DNA of 64,000 nt from Phallus indusiatus (Eukaryota; Basidiomycota; Agaricomycetes; Phallales; Phallaceae). Shown piece after piece: positions 13,214-25,497 of the stretch. The notes under the pieces were generated by a model that was not told the origin of the DNA, did no database searches, and was given only the letters and a program-made list of their open reading frames with translations. The DNA lies in the NCBI GenBank assembly GCA_027605045.1, contig JAQFWX010000085.1, positions 1-64,000 on the forward strand. Direction: 5' to 3'. A program made the position numbers and the translations under genes. Each line of letters opens with the position of its first letter. Positions within the stretch are counted from its first letter, which is position 1.

Positions 13214-14229
13214 TCAATGCGGAGGTGAAGGTACAAGGTTCATCCGAAGGCGAGAGAGAAAAAAAAAATGAAGAGAAGAGTAATAAAGTTGGCACATGGG
13301 AGAGATCACTTAGGAACTATATGGAAAGTAGTAGGCGCCGGAGTCACAATCAATGTTGATGGTCAAAATATCGCCGTATAACGATGCTATGCTTTGAATT
13401 GACGACAAGTGAACTGAGTTCTGAACTGCGCCGAAGTGGTCCAGTCAAGTGGACGAAAGACAACCTAAGCAACTGCCTTGGCCCGCCGAAATGCGTTTTT
13501 AACTTTGTATTCCTTCTCCGCAGGATATTAAGGACGCTGTCTGACGCTGCCTCTAAATAAATAAAGAAGCACGATTGATAAGTGAGAAAAATACTCTGAT
13601 GTCGTTGTGTAAATTGGGAACTTTTTTCCTTACGTAACGTTACGCAGCCGATGATTTTAAGCTATGCCAGGGGAGGCACTGTCGCAACCTGCAAACCAAA
13701 CCATGCAGAAAAGGAGTGGGTACAGATCATAGTGTGAGTGCACATTTGATGAAGGCAATCGATTGACAGGCTGTAGGTATTCTCTCGGGTCTCCATTGTG
13801 GACTACTCGGTGTTGCTACCATTCGGTGATGTTAAGACCCATCGGATAGTATTTCGCCCTTGTCTGGCAATCGAAATTGTTTAAACAGAGTTGAGATTAA
13901 ACCTCGTCACCGTTGTAAACCGCAACCCGGGAATGAGACCTCCTAAGCGTTCAACGTCAACATTCAAGACGCTCGGAGCCCCATAGTGCTATGAGAGAAA
14001 TGAAAGTTGCTCTGCCATATAACACAACACACGCTGAGAAAGCTGCGCGGTCATAATAACATAATTTGTATAGGAGAAATGACAATAAAGCAGTGGTCCT
14101 CAGAACATAAAGAGGCTGTTAACTTTGGAAGTTCAACGCGGAGTGCGCCGACTTGGTGGCGCTAATTCAATTCGAACTCCGACTTTGAGTGGCTCGGGTT
14201 CTCCTCATAAGCTAAAACTACTTTGCAGC
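13214..14229. other. Divergent intergenic region
   Basis: About 1 kb separates the divergent membrane-protein and U2AF genes. No ORF, RNA gene or repeat array was recognised. A TACGTAACGTTACG palindrome-like stretch lies near 13632-13646. It resembles half of the perfect palindrome at 43370-43387, but lacks the ACGCGT boxes. Confidence 0.5.
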
Positions 14230-15127
14230 ATGGCATCGCATTTGGGTACGTTTTATGTTTTTCCTTTGTGTTTGGATCTAGTTGTCTTATTAGCGTTATA
14301 GCTCAAATTTTCGGTACCGGTAAGCAGTATGCAATAATCTTACTTGGGAAAATCGCTCATTGATTTGCAGAACAGGACCGCGTTAATTGCTCATTCTACT
14401 ACAAAGTAAGATCCGCTTGTCTACTATAAATAGAGTTTACTGAAGACAGAAAACAGATAGGTGCCTGTCGCCATGGAGATCGTTGCTCTCGAAAACACAT
14501 CAAGCCACCTTTCTCTCAGACTATACTCCTTCCCAACGTTTATCACAATCCGGCACACGATCCTGGATGCAAGCTCAACGAACGTGAGCTCCAAGAGGGT
14601 TTTGATGCGGTGTATGAAGATCTCTACTGGTACGCGTCCGTTTGGGCCTATTTCTTGTCACTTTTCTAACACAACTCTTGGCCTTATGCAGCGAGTTGGC
14701 CAAATTTGGTAACCTCGTGGAACTTCATGTCTGCGACAACGTTGGTGATCATCTGATTGGAAACGTGTATGCTCGGTTTGAATGGGAATACGAAGCTCAA
14801 GCCGCTGTCGACAATTTGAATAACCGGTGGTATGCAGGTCGCCCACTTTACGCTGAACTCTCCCCAGTCACGGATTTCAGAGAAGCATGCTGTCGGCAGA
14901 ATGAAAATGGCGAATGTAACCGTGGTGGCTTTTGCAATTTCATGCATCTTCGACTGGCTTCTAAAGAGCTTGTTTCGTCATTGAAGCATGGGCAACGTTT
15001 GGAGCGCAAGCTGAACCCTCCTAAGGAGCACGGAGCGGGGGGTTGGGACCCTAGTAAACGGGAGAAAAACGGCAGAGATCGCAGTGCCAGTCCCAAGCGC
15101 TCAGAAGAAAGTTGGAGAAGAGGATGA
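14230..15127 (+). CDS. U2AF1: U2 auxiliary factor small subunit (U2AF35 type)
   Basis: U2AF small subunit recognises the AG at the 3' splice site and, with U2AF65, recruits U2 snRNP. Tiny leading exons (14230-14245, an 18-nt exon, then one ending in CSFYYK) join to the exon starting with IGACRHGDRCSRKH, giving MASHLAQIFGTEQDRVNCSF. The first CCCH zinc finger contains CRHGDRCSRKH. A UHM-type RRM follows (VYEDLYCELAKFGNLVELHV to GRPLYAELSPVTDF). The second CCCH finger is ACCRQNENGECNRGGFCNFMH. The C-terminus is short, with a basic/serine tail (ERKLNPPKEHG, then SASPKRSEESWRRG) and no long RS domain. All zinc ligands are visible. The ATG at 14230 is the only start giving the conserved N-terminus. 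ALG14 is convergent downstream. Confidence 0.95.
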
Positions 15128-15241
15128 TATAAAGCGGGACGGATAGTATTCGATAGAGTGGGCAATGTATGTACGACGCCTTAGCCGACCGTTAAAACTT
15201 TCGGATAACCATAAATGTAGATCTTCAAAATGAAAAATGTA

Positions 15242-16180
15242 TTAAACCAGCCATCCATGATATTCTCCTCTTCCGTTCTCTGTAAGCAATTCCTCCCATT
15301 GCACGATAAACCTGAAAGTTGCATGAGTCACATTGTCTGTTGGGGTCTGGGCGTGACAGACCTGTCCACGTAAGGCCATAGTAGGTTTCCGGATAATGAC
15401 AAAGATTTTACCCGCGCAAATGATTCTACGTAAACAGTTATTGGTACTGGTATCATGAGTATCTGTAGAATATCAACAAAATGATAATAGAACTTGAACA
15501 ATTGAAAGCGCACTCGACCGAGATATACAGCGGCGCATAGCATGACACAAGTACCCGGACCGTTCACAATAAGAACGTCGGAAACGGCTTCACGCGTAAT
15601 TAACGGTCGAAGGCAGATAAGACGAATACACGTCAGCAGCGAGCGGAATGCCGTGAACGGCGTTGTGACCAGCGACTGGTGCACTCTGCGTGCTCGAGGT
15701 ATTCTTATGAAGGTGACATCACTTTTACTTGGAACTTTCCCCTAAAGGATAGAGATTGATTAATTGTTGCTTCATGGCTCCGAAGATGAGTTTTGGATTA
15801 CTTTGAGCTGAGATTCGTTTGCCTTTTCCGCTTCCAGACCCCTAGCGCGGTCTATACTCAAATTATCTCCGTCACTTACGAAGTACGTTCTGCGATTATA
15901 TCGATCGAAGTCTAAAGACGATACCAAAGCAAGGCATTCGCTAGTATGACCACCTTTTTCCAACGAATTTTGAGAAAACAAGAGTGCTTAGCAAAAGAAT
16001 GGTCGCACCGGAGCCCAAGAAAACGGCTAAATGACATGTATTCGACGTTCTCTTTTTTGGTTTTTGTTCACCACCAAAACGTGGAGATAGTAGTACTGCT
16101 CTCAAACCAAAGGCGAAAAAGATGAGACGGGCTATGGTGTTGATCCAAAGCATCGTCGGTGACAGGGTGTGCCGTGGCAT
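15242..16180 (-). CDS. alg14: ALG14, UDP-GlcNAc transferase membrane anchor subunit
   Basis: Alg14 anchors Alg13 at the cytosolic face of the ER. Together they add the second GlcNAc to the dolichol-linked N-glycan precursor. Starting at 16180, a hydrophobic N-terminus (around IARLIFFAFGLRAVLL) is followed by CHLAVFLGSG, then after an intron by GHTSECLALVSSLDFDRYN, the family's glycosyltransferase-like GGHT motif. Later exons give IRIPRARRVHQSLVTTPF, DVLIVNGPGTCVMLC, then ILMIPVPITVYVESFARV and KSLSLSGNLLWPYVDR. A short last exon reads FIVQWEELLTENGRGEYHGW and ends at the stop at 15242-15244, matching the conserved Alg14 C-terminus. All introns are GT-AG, and the intron before ILMIPVP removes an in-frame readthrough segment. 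The gene looks intact. Confidence 0.92.
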
Positions 16181-16293
16181 GATTGGTACATGCAGCAGTC
16201 AATGACTCAAGCGTACGTACGCGACGTGACAGCCCTTCAGTCACGCATAGCAGGCGTGAACACTAAGCAAATTTTGAGCAAATTCCTCCCAGC

Positions 16294-19200
16294 ATGAAAG
16301 GAGGAATTCTCCCTAAATCTCGCGACGAAAACCCAAGAAACGGAAAACAGAAGTCGAGAAAGACTCTGCTCCGTTTAATCCTCGGAATTGTCGCATTATG
16401 TTCGAGTTATAATTTTGGGTATCTGTTCTGGGCTTCGACAACGACTCCTTCGAGTTCACGTGCTGTTCACGTTCCTTTCAACGCCCAGCACATCACATCT
16501 CGATGTAATGAGATTAGAAGCATGCCTGGCGTGGCCAAGGACTTCCACCGCCGGAAACAGTCGGACAGATTCGTAGACGGTACTCAACCTGTCTTAATTC
16601 GCAACGCGAGTATATGGACTGGAAGGAACTCCGAACAAAAGATAGTTATGAATGGTGCAATCTTGTTAGATAATGGACTTGTGAAATGGCTCGGAGACGA
16701 TCTCCGCGTGAATGAAGCTCTGAGCCTTGCTGGATCAGAGGTTGTTGTTATCAATGCGGAAGGTTCTTGGGTGACGCCGGGGTAAAGTCGTTCTTTGCTA
16801 CCTTTTGTTTTTTTTCCGCCAATTAACACTTGTTTCTCATAGTCTTGTCGATGTCCATAACCATGCTGGCGTGTCATCTCTTCCGGATTTGTCCGGAGCT
16901 GCAGATACCAATTCTGGGAAGGGAATTGTCCAACCATTCTTGCGCACATTAGATGCGATTAATACCCATGACGAGGGTTATGCTTTGATGATAGCTGGAG
17001 GTGTCACTAGTGCTAATATACTTCCTGGGAGCGCTGGTGCTATAGGTATTCATTAGTTCAGTATGGAGAGAGAATATCGCTCAGTCTTCTTCTAGGCGGA
17101 CAGGCTTTTCCGATCAAGCCGAGGCCCACGAAGGAACGGTCCTCGTCTTCTATGTTAATCGAGCAATTCAATTCTTCTCAGTCTACCGGCTGGAGACATA
17201 TGAAGTAAATACTTTGCCTTCAATGCGAGTGTCTTCTCTGTCCTAACTTTTTTTCTTAGGCATGCATGTGGAGAGAACCCAAGTAAATGTGTAACAAGTC
17301 GTATGAAATCATTCATTAAATAAATATATCTAGGTCGCTTTTATTCCGGGACACGGATGGACACGATCTGGGCACTGCGTGATATGTATGTTCATAATTC
17401 CGAAACTTAACATCTTTGTTAACATAACCGTTTGTAAAACAAGATACAACGAGGCTCGGCAGCTTGTTGAGCAACAGGATAAAGTTTGTGCCGCTGTGAG
17501 TAGTGGAAATTGGGACGAAGCCCCCGCATTTCCAGAAAATCTAAGGCTGGAAGCCTTGACTGACGTCTTACGTGGCAAAGTCAAAGTATGAGTCTTTTAT
17601 CCTGCATGACAGATCGCCAGTTTGGACATATGCTTTTTTCCCAGGTTCATACTCATTGTTATGAAGCCGTAGACTTGAACGCCTTCGTCAGCGTGAGGAG
17701 TCCTTCTGTCTTTCAAGTGAAAAAGAAATAATTGACTGGTTGCCTTAACAGATAAGTAATGAGTTTCAATTCCCGATTGCTGCCTTCCACCATGCCGCGG
17801 AAAGTTATCTTGTTCCTGATTTGCTGAAAAAAGCGTATGGGCGACCGCCCGCGCTTGCATTGTTTGCAACATTTTCTCGGTAATTTATTTTTTGAGTTTT
17901 TTCTTACTGTCCCTCATTTGATTTATTTTTTTCCCAAAAGTTATAAACGAGAAGCTTACAGAGGTTCGGAATTTGCGCCACGCATTTTGCACGAGAATGG
18001 ATTACGCGTTGCTATGAAGGTATCTCCTCTAGACATCTTGAACACTCAGTCGTTAATTCTGTTAAAATAACTTAGAGCGACCATCCATGTAAGCCCGCTT
18101 ATTGCTCGATTTACACTTTATGATTTTAATATCCTTCAATAGTTCCCATTAACTCACGATATCTCATCTATGAAGCTCAGCAGGCTTTTTTCTTTGGCTT
18201 ACCAGCCGACGCTGCCTTAGAAAGTGTGACTACAGTTCCCGCGGATGTACTGGGATTAGGACATCGAATTGGAGTCATTGAAGAAGGTTGCTTTTGTCTG
18301 TTTAAATGGTTCTGCTAATTAACTGATTATGAAATATATAGGCTATGATGCTGGTACGTTGATGATTGATATGGATCTTTCAGTTTCTTATATCATTCCT
18401 AGATATTGTCATATGGGACAGTCATCCTCTAGCTTTAGGAGCTACCCCAAAACAAGTCTTTATAGATGGCATTCCACAGTTTACCGAGTCTTTCGCGGTG
18501 AAGAAACCTGATATTTACAACGAGGTCCCTCAAACTCCCAATTTCGATCGTGAGGCCGCTGACGCTGTCAAATACGAAGGGTTACCACCTTTAACGCCTT
18601 CGAAAGAGGTCAAGAATCTAGTTTTCAGAAACGTCAAAAATATATGGCTTCATGATGATAGCAACCTTGGTATCAGTCATCTCTCACCGACAACAGCCTC
18701 CGACCCTGAAGGGCTGAACGGAACCGATGTCGTCTTTCAAAACGGACAGATCGTTCGTATCGGATCTATCTCGCACACTAATGCTTTCTCCGATTTTGAA
18801 TCAGTCGACTTGATGGGCGGATCTATAGGCCCGGCGTTTACAACCTTCGGCTCACCTTTAGGACTAAGTGATATAGTATTGGAAGAGTCAACGACGGACG
18901 GCAATGTCCGGGATCCATTAACGGATAATATTCCAAGTCTTTTACAACACGACGCCACTATTATCCGAGCGGTTGATGGCCTTCAGTTTGGTTCTCGGGA
19001 TGCTTTGTATGTGGAATTGATTGAGAACCTTCTGTATATATTTACATGAGGTTTGATCGCTATTTTAGACTTGCGTATCGGAGCGGTGTTACGGTTGGGG
19101 TTGTATCCCCTCAAAGCGCAGGTGTTTTCTCAGGACTAGGCACAGCATTTTCTACTGGATCAAGCAATAAACTAGCACAGGTACGGTATAAATTGAACTT

Positions 19201-20131
19201 TCCTATAGATGTATGCAGTGTCTTAACGATATGTAACTAGGGTGCTATCATTGAACGTGTTACCGCAGTACATACCTCCATTTCAAGAATCACTGGAGGG
19301 AATAGACCAAGTGTTAGCACCCAAATAACCGCTCTTCGACGTGCCTTGCTCGGTAACGGAGACGGAGAAGAAAACAAGATTTTTAGACGAGTAACAAATG
19401 TAAAAGTTCTGCTTTCTAATAGAGTTCATTCGATTGACATATTTCTTTACAAGGGTGAAATTCCTTTGATAGTTAATGCCGACAGCGCCGACATCATTGC
19501 AACGATTATTACCCTGAAGAAAGAGGTGGAAGATTTGAATGGTGGACAGTTGAAGTTGACTATCACTGGTGCCGCTGAAGCGCACTTAGTCGCATATGAG
19601 CTTGGCCAGGCTAAGGTTGGCGTCATCTTGACTCCTTTCCGTGCTACACCTTTAAATTGGGACCAAAAAGGGGCGTAAGTGGATTTTAAGTTTATGCGAG
19701 CACACAACCAGCTAGCTCATTGTTTCATCGGCTTAAGTCTACCTGGACCGCCGCTCACGCAAGACAACGCGGTGGGCGTTCTACTCGCTAATGGTGTTAC
19801 AGTAGGTCTGGGAAGTATGCCCATGTGGCCTTGGACAGCGCGACATCTTCGTCTTGATATCGCATGGGTACGTTGGTTTTCCCTTTCTTTCAAATTAATG
19901 CGGTATACTCATTGACAATGTATCCGATGTATGCAGGCGGCCATAATGAACCCAGGCATGACTAAAGCTGAAGCCTTGGCGATGGGAAGTACAAATGTTG
20001 AAAAGTTGTTGGGTGTGGATCTACCCACACACGTTAGAGATATGGTAGCTTACCACGGTGACATCTTTGACCTGAGCGCCAAAGCTGTTGCGGTGATTTC
20101 TCCCAGACGTCAGCTTGTGGACTTGCTATAA
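16294..20131 (+). CDS. Membrane-anchored amidohydrolase-superfamily protein
   Basis: A fungal metallo-dependent hydrolase (amidohydrolase family, composite barrel plus sandwich domain) of unknown substrate. The N-terminus from 16294 is basic, then one membrane helix (about residues 25-46, LLRLILGIVALCSSYNFGYL), so the enzyme is probably a type II luminal or vacuolar protein. The catalytic part includes SWVTPGLVDVHNHAGVSSLP (HxH metal motif), the RPTKERSSSSML and GWRHMKHACGENPS stretches, FPIAAFHHAAESYLVPDLL, GSEFAPRILHENGLRVAMK, and SDHP on a 13-nt microexon (18076-18088). INSRYLIYEAQQAFFFGLPA follows, then a 12-nt microexon (18342-18353) and DIVIWDSHPLALGATP. A second half with VKYEGLPPLTP resembles a repeated sandwich/barrel region and ends ISPRRQLVDLL. 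About 15 exons are involved, and exon limits between conserved blocks are approximate. Both metal-site motifs survive, so activity is plausible. Confidence 0.8.
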
Positions 20132-20793
20132 CTGAAACAAATACATTTGCTCAGCTTCATAGCCTTTTTTGTGATATTACTTTCTATTGACTAGCTCTGC
20201 AACAATTTCCAGGTGAAAGGATCGGAAATAACGCAGACGGATGTTGGAAAAGCGGAGGTCGGGTAATGAAAATGAATCAGCAGTGACGATAACCTTGAAG
20301 GCACATGATCAATAAACTCCACCCGGGCATCTAAGCCGATAAGGCATATGAAGACGATTCTATTCGTGATGATTCCGAACGTCTCATGGTAAATTCCAGA
20401 CAGACAGATGCACGCGAGGCTTTCGATGATGGACATATTCGTCATTTCAAATTCACCTCGGCATCGCCGCGTTTTTTTTTCGGTCAATTTATTTATTTAA
20501 GTTGCCCTATGGTTCCTTTTTGATTAGCCGACTTTTAATGCGAAATGGATAATAGATGTACATATAAAAATCGCTTCCGGGTTCTTCACCTACGGAGTGA
20601 GCAATTATATATAGAAGACGAATCGGAAGTGCGTGCACGCGTGTTATGTACGTTTATTACAAATGAAGGAAGAAGAAATCGACCTTAGTAAATTGCAGAT
20701 AGTGCTTCGGGAAGTCCCGACGCGGAACAGTAATTTGAGTTCCATTCCTCAAATGAATGTCTAAGTAGTATTCATAAAAAGCAGTATATCAAT
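20132..20793. other. Convergent 3' intergenic region
   Basis: This lies between the amidohydrolase stop and the stop of the minus-strand af470-like gene. It contains only a weak minus-strand ORF (20191-20487) without motifs. It should hold the terminators of both convergent genes. No RNA gene or repeat is seen. Confidence 0.6.
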
Positions 20794-21898
20794 TCATTTC
20801 CATCTGTCTTGGTATTTTTGAGATTCAGGGTAGCCTAATCGTCCGTTTGATGAGGCATATATTCCCGTGCCGGTGACCAGCGAGTTGCGATACACTATTT
20901 GATTATCTTCAGTCCGAACTGCATCCCACATGTTACCAAGACCCATCCCTAATTATTTGAATCAGCGATAAATCACAACTGGGAGGTGGTTAATAGACGT
21001 ACGAGGCACATTGTGATAAATGCCCTCTGCGTTTGAAACTTCATAGATTTCATGCCATACTCCAATCTTTGAGCCAAATTTCGGCGAGTCCTTTTGCAAG
21101 TTCATAAAACGAGCCCACGCAGGATAATGCGTTCCATCCGCCTTGTGAGCGAATTTCCAGATATGTTGATAAGATCTCCAATATATGGCGATCTGATTGT
21201 TACAAATTGCGAAAAGAAAAAAAATACATAATCATTAATTCATCAGCAACGTTTCTTTTGACGAGATGATCAGTCACTTACCATATTACCATTGCCCGTA
21301 ATGTCCTTCGCATGTACATAATTCTCGGCATTGAGGAAACCGGTGTCATCTTCGGGAGGAGCATCCCGGAGTTCTTCAATCATCTGGGCAATGACATCTC
21401 CCATACCTTTGTACTCGAGTTCGAGAGAGCCCATCCTGGAAAAACACCGAGAACCGATGAGCATTAAAGCTAATTTAGGCTGCGCTTCGGCGGGTCCGGA
21501 AACAGCTATCTCCCCAGGCTCCTTTCCGGCATGAATAGGGTCTGCAAAGTCGAGGAAAGCCGCCGTTTTGCCCACAATGACTCCTGCATCTTTGTCTTGT
21601 TTGGGAATTCCCATTTTCCTCAAGAGCCACGGAACCATAGCCGACAGAAAAATACACAGTCCAGGAATATTATTATAAGGCGCCGGAAGGCAGTATGTAG
21701 AAAGTGCTTGTATCCCTACTCCGATGGTAACGAATCCCTGAATACTGAAAACATCACGAAGAATATGCTAAAGGAAACGAGAATCGTCTTTAAGGAACAT
21801 AGGAACATCAAGTATCATCAACATACAGCAACAACAGAATTCTTGTTGGAAGGACGCGACGGATGGTCACCAAAAACGAATCGAGGCGGGGACGGCAT
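20794..21898 (-). CDS. Monooxygenase af470-like (DUF4188) membrane protein
   Basis: The start chosen at 21898 gives MPSPPRFVFGDHPSRPSNKN. After an intron follow two membrane helices (about VFSIQGFVTIGVGIQALSTY and NIPGLCIFLSAMVPWLL). Then come GKTAAFLDFADPIHAGKE and a long exon to NAENYVHAKDITGNGNM. The DUF4188 signature follows: IAIYWRSYQHIWKFAHKADG, THYPAWARFMNL and VGIWHEIYEV-like KIGVWHEIYEVSNAEGIYHN. The last exon reads MGLGNMWDAVRTEDNQIVYR and ends at 20794-20796. The family includes the fumagillin-pathway monooxygenase Af470, for which it is named. Most fungal members are uncharacterised, and no biosynthetic cluster surrounds this one. The frame is open and introns are canonical, so it looks functional. 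Confidence 0.8.
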
Positions 21899-23227
21899 GA
21901 AATAAACGACAGAAGCAGGGGGATTCTCCAAGAAACTCTGACCACCTTTTTTTATAGAAAAGGACAGTACAAGCCAGGGAAACAGGTGGAAGAGACGGAC
22001 TTGAAGGCGAAATTTGCCGGAGTCTGTGAACAATTAAAGCTCCATCAAATCATGAGCGGACTAGGATTGCATCCCTACGTGCTTAACCCTGATGGAAGAA
22101 GCCCATATAAAATTATCTCTCCGAGCCAGAAGAGGCTAAAAGTCCGCAGAATATTTCCACGTGTCGGCACCGGTAATTATGATTGTACACATCGAACGTG
22201 TTTAATTGATTTAATTCGTTTGAAAGTCTCTGTAAGCTTTGTTAATGAACTGACCTGAAGGCAACTGAGTATGTACGATGTAGATATGTATGAATGAGGT
22301 CAGGAACAGTGCTTATTATATGAGCATCAAACCGCGCATCATCAGCTCCTCGCCGGACGGACTTTCCCTGCAACTCCAACGTCTAAGCATGGCACCTCAA
22401 TTGAATTGAACGTCATGACAGTGGGTGGGAAAAGCTCAAGTGGCAGGTGTACATATGACCACAGGGATGGCCAACGTTTTAGTACTAGAACTTAGCGGTT
22501 CAGCTAATACGCAGTTTGCAATTACGAGAACAATATAAACATAAGATTTGGGCTTTGAGCAAAGAATTAATAACGAAAGTGCAGTAGAGTAATGGACGAG
22601 TCTACATATTCATGTGGGAAAGCGCTAAACTGAAGCATGTCAAGTTTGAATAGGGAACAGAGGTTGCTTCTCTAAATCCATCGATGTGATACCTTCCTGA
22701 GAAAGGCTGCGGTAGATCGGTCGCTGAAAGGGATAAATGTGGATCAAGTGAGGTCGAATGACATTCAGGCTGCGGTGCAAGTGCTGATCACGGATGAAAC
22801 TTCATGCCAATTCCTTCAACCGCTTTTTTACCATAAGGCGTTATGACCGCTGTAAAACAATCGGCAGTCTCGCGTAATCTGTTTCAAAAGGGTTCACGTT
22901 ATGGAGAATTCAAAGATTACTGGAATCTGGCTCATCCGATGACTGTTTCTTTTAAATGGTTTGAATCAGATCAAGAAGAAGAATTTGTGTTCCTAGCCAG
23001 CCCGTTGCCATCCGCACTAGGCTAATGATGTAATAACTAATTGTGAAAGTAGGGCATAGGCGACACTGGACATTTTCTGAAAATCAAAGACTTACGCCCG
23101 AGAAGCAGAATTCAAATCTCCAAGGTGAAAAGTTGAAGTGGAACATAAATAGCAAATGAATGTTCAAAGTCCGACCTGCCGGTTTAGCCGTCTTCTTGAC
23201 GAACTGTGGCAGTTGCTGCAGCCTGAC
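21899..23227. other. Divergent intergenic region, no gene recognised
   Basis: About 1.3 kb upstream of both the af470-like gene and the ERCC1/Rad10 gene. Small ORFs at 21863-22258 and 22843-23025 (plus strand) have no motifs, splice evidence or relatives that I recognise. The first simply overlaps the 5' end of the opposite-strand gene. No RNA genes or repeats are evident. Confidence 0.5.
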
Positions 23228-24580
23228 ATGACCACTAAACCCACAAATCCCCCAATTGTAAGACCCAGTATTGGAAATTCAATCATAATTAACAAATGCC
23301 AGGTAATTAATTATCCCAGTCATGCTTTTTGACTCTCGGTTCAACGAAAAAGTGACAGCGTTTGAACCCGGTCCTCGACGCGATTCGTAATGTTCCTAAA
23401 GAATTTGGCGACATTGTTCCTGACTTCAGAGTCGGTAGAACAACGTGTGTGCTATATCTAAGGTATGTTCTTGCATTCTTTTTATATGTACTCACAAAAC
23501 GTTTGATCGCTTTTTATTCAAAGTTTGAAATACCATAGACTGCATCCAGAGTATATTCATGGTCGAATTGAAAAACTGGCAGGTCAATTTAATCTACGTA
23601 TTTTGCTTATTTTATGTGATATAGTAAGTAACTGAAAGTCTTTTATTATACGCGTATTTGGACTATTTATTTCTCTCTCTTCACAGAGCGAACATCAAGA
23701 TCCTATCAGGGAGTTGACAAAAACTTGCCTTATCAATAACGTCACCATATTCGTGGCTTGGTCGTGAGTCGTTCTCAAAATAGTTTATCTGTGGCACAAT
23801 TGAATCTCTTTAGGATAGATGAAGCCGCTCATTACCTAACGACTTTCAAACAATTTGAACACAAGCCACCCAATTTAATCAAAGAACGCGTCGAAAAAGA
23901 TTATGCTTCGGTGCTTCGAGCGGGTCTTACTTCTATTCGGGGAATAAACAAGACAGATGTGGAGACATTACGAACAAATCTTGGCGTATGATCTTTTTTT
24001 TTTCGTTTCAATCATCCGCCGATTTCTAATGAGTCAAAGACAGTCCCTCGCGAACATCTCGAAGGCCTCTGAGCAGACGTTATTGAATCTACCTGGTTTT
24101 GGTCCCACCAAGGTTCGGCGATTGCACGAAGCACTTCAAAAGCCCTTTAATCCGAATAAGCAAAAAAATACATATGACGCGTTTCCCACCATCGCAAGTA
24201 GCATCACAGAAGCAGACGAGTTGGCCCTCGCCGAGGAGGAAATGGCAATGACACAAGCTGCAGTAGCTTCCTCTAGCAAAATTCGTTTAGAAGATCTAGA
24301 AGTGGGTAACATCGGAACACCTTTGTTGCCTGGGCAAGAGTCTACTACTGAATCAAGATCGCCCGCTCCGGTTGAAAGATCCCGTCGCCCAAGATCGCCG
24401 TCGCCCGTTTGGGATATTGAATTGGACCTTAATGATTCGCCACCACCTCATGATATATTAGAAGAGTCAATAATCCCGAACAACGCTCACGATGCTCATG
24501 ATGACAGTCGACCCTCTAAAAAATTAAAAGTTGATCACGCATTAGAAGACTCTGATAGTATATCTTCATTTGGGGATTGA
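23228..24580 (+). CDS. rad10: DNA excision repair protein ERCC1/Rad10/Swi10
   Basis: The non-catalytic partner of the XPF/Rad1 endonuclease, which cuts 5' of lesions in nucleotide excision repair and acts in crosslink repair. Exons are 23228-23302, 23359-23462, 23524-23623, 23687-23763, 23814-23985 and 24044-24580. They read [18 protein letters not shown], then [40 protein letters not shown] and [16 protein letters not shown], followed by the central-domain block ending [20 protein letters not shown]. The C-terminal double helix-hairpin-helix spans [19 protein letters not shown] to [20 protein letters not shown]. The N-terminus is short compared with animal ERCC1. After the HhH there is an acidic, serine/proline-rich tail of about 130 residues, absent from yeast Rad10. 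The family signature is complete and the gene appears intact. Confidence 0.95.
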
Positions 24581-25100
24581 CTACGGAGTTATCATTATTG
24601 GATCGGTATGATGCAACCGGAATGGTTTTTGAAATGTCGATTTGACATATGATTCATGAAATTTTCAGCTTTGTTGGCTTAAGAAGTGAACATAGTATAC
24701 TACCCCTGAGATCAATTTGCTTCGGGTTCCAGTGGCTCTGATATACTTTTCATTATCAAGTAGTACATGAATATATTCATACTTATGAAATTAAAAGCCG
24801 ACAATGCTTACCATGCTCAGCTGGATGTTAGCCTTTTTTTGGAATGTCAATTATGGCGAAATTGGGGTCAGCTTTCAAAACGTCTCTACCGTGATTTGGG
24901 TAGTGAGCCTGTTTCTCAGCCTAATCGAATGTGAACCGAATTCAGACGGGCCACATAGACCGTAGTAGTCCACATGACTCGGAATGCGAGCGCAAAACCT
25001 ACGAGTCTAATAGCTCAACAAAAATTAACATCAGTGCCTGTTATCAGTAGGAACGATTCGAAGCCAGACGCGAATTCGCATATAGTATAGTATCTCTAAG

Positions 25101-25132
25101 AATGGTCTAGGAATGGTCCAGGAATGGTCCAA
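25101..25132. repeat. Three tandem copies of an 11-bp unit
   Basis: The unit aatggtcyagg occurs three times in a row (two full copies and a partial third), differing only at the seventh/eighth base. It lies in a gene-poor stretch, and no function can be inferred. Confidence 0.7.
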
Positions 25133-25490
25133 TCTTCGGATTCCAACACCTGTGAAATATCCCTCCCTTGATGGCTGCTTTTAGCACATAGGATAGATAA
25201 GGATGTATTACTAAAAATCGTTGATTACACCGAATATTATACAGTGCTTCCGATATAAACATAGGAACATAGGAATATACTGTGCTGTGTACTAGCACGA
25301 TGGGAATTTCCGTTATAAATGATAGTTCTCCTTGATACGTACAAAGAAAGCTATTCAAGTTCTAATAAAGTGACCAGATATTTGATTGGCATGGACGGTG
25401 CTCCGTCTCTCTTGATTTCGTTCGAATTGCCGCGGCAATGATGGTGATCTGTGCACGACAAGAGCTCGGCTCGCCGGCATCCCCACAGGG

Positions 25491-25497
25491 TATATAA
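25491..25497 (+). promoter_or_regulatory. TATA box without an assigned gene
   Basis: TATATAA sits in a GC-rich context (ccacaggg before, gcaggacacc after), the shape of a strong fungal core promoter. About 80 bp downstream is an ATG (25577) opening only a 12-codon frame. No recognisable product follows, so this may be the promoter of a short, intron-rich, non-coding or decayed gene. Confidence 0.4.

Noticed and set aside
21863..22258. 131-residue plus-strand ORF
   Set aside because: It overlaps the first exon of the af470-like gene on the other strand and shows no family features.
22843..23025. 60-residue plus-strand ORF just before the ERCC1/Rad10 gene
   Set aside because: It does not join in frame to the conserved Rad10 exons and is too short to support alone.
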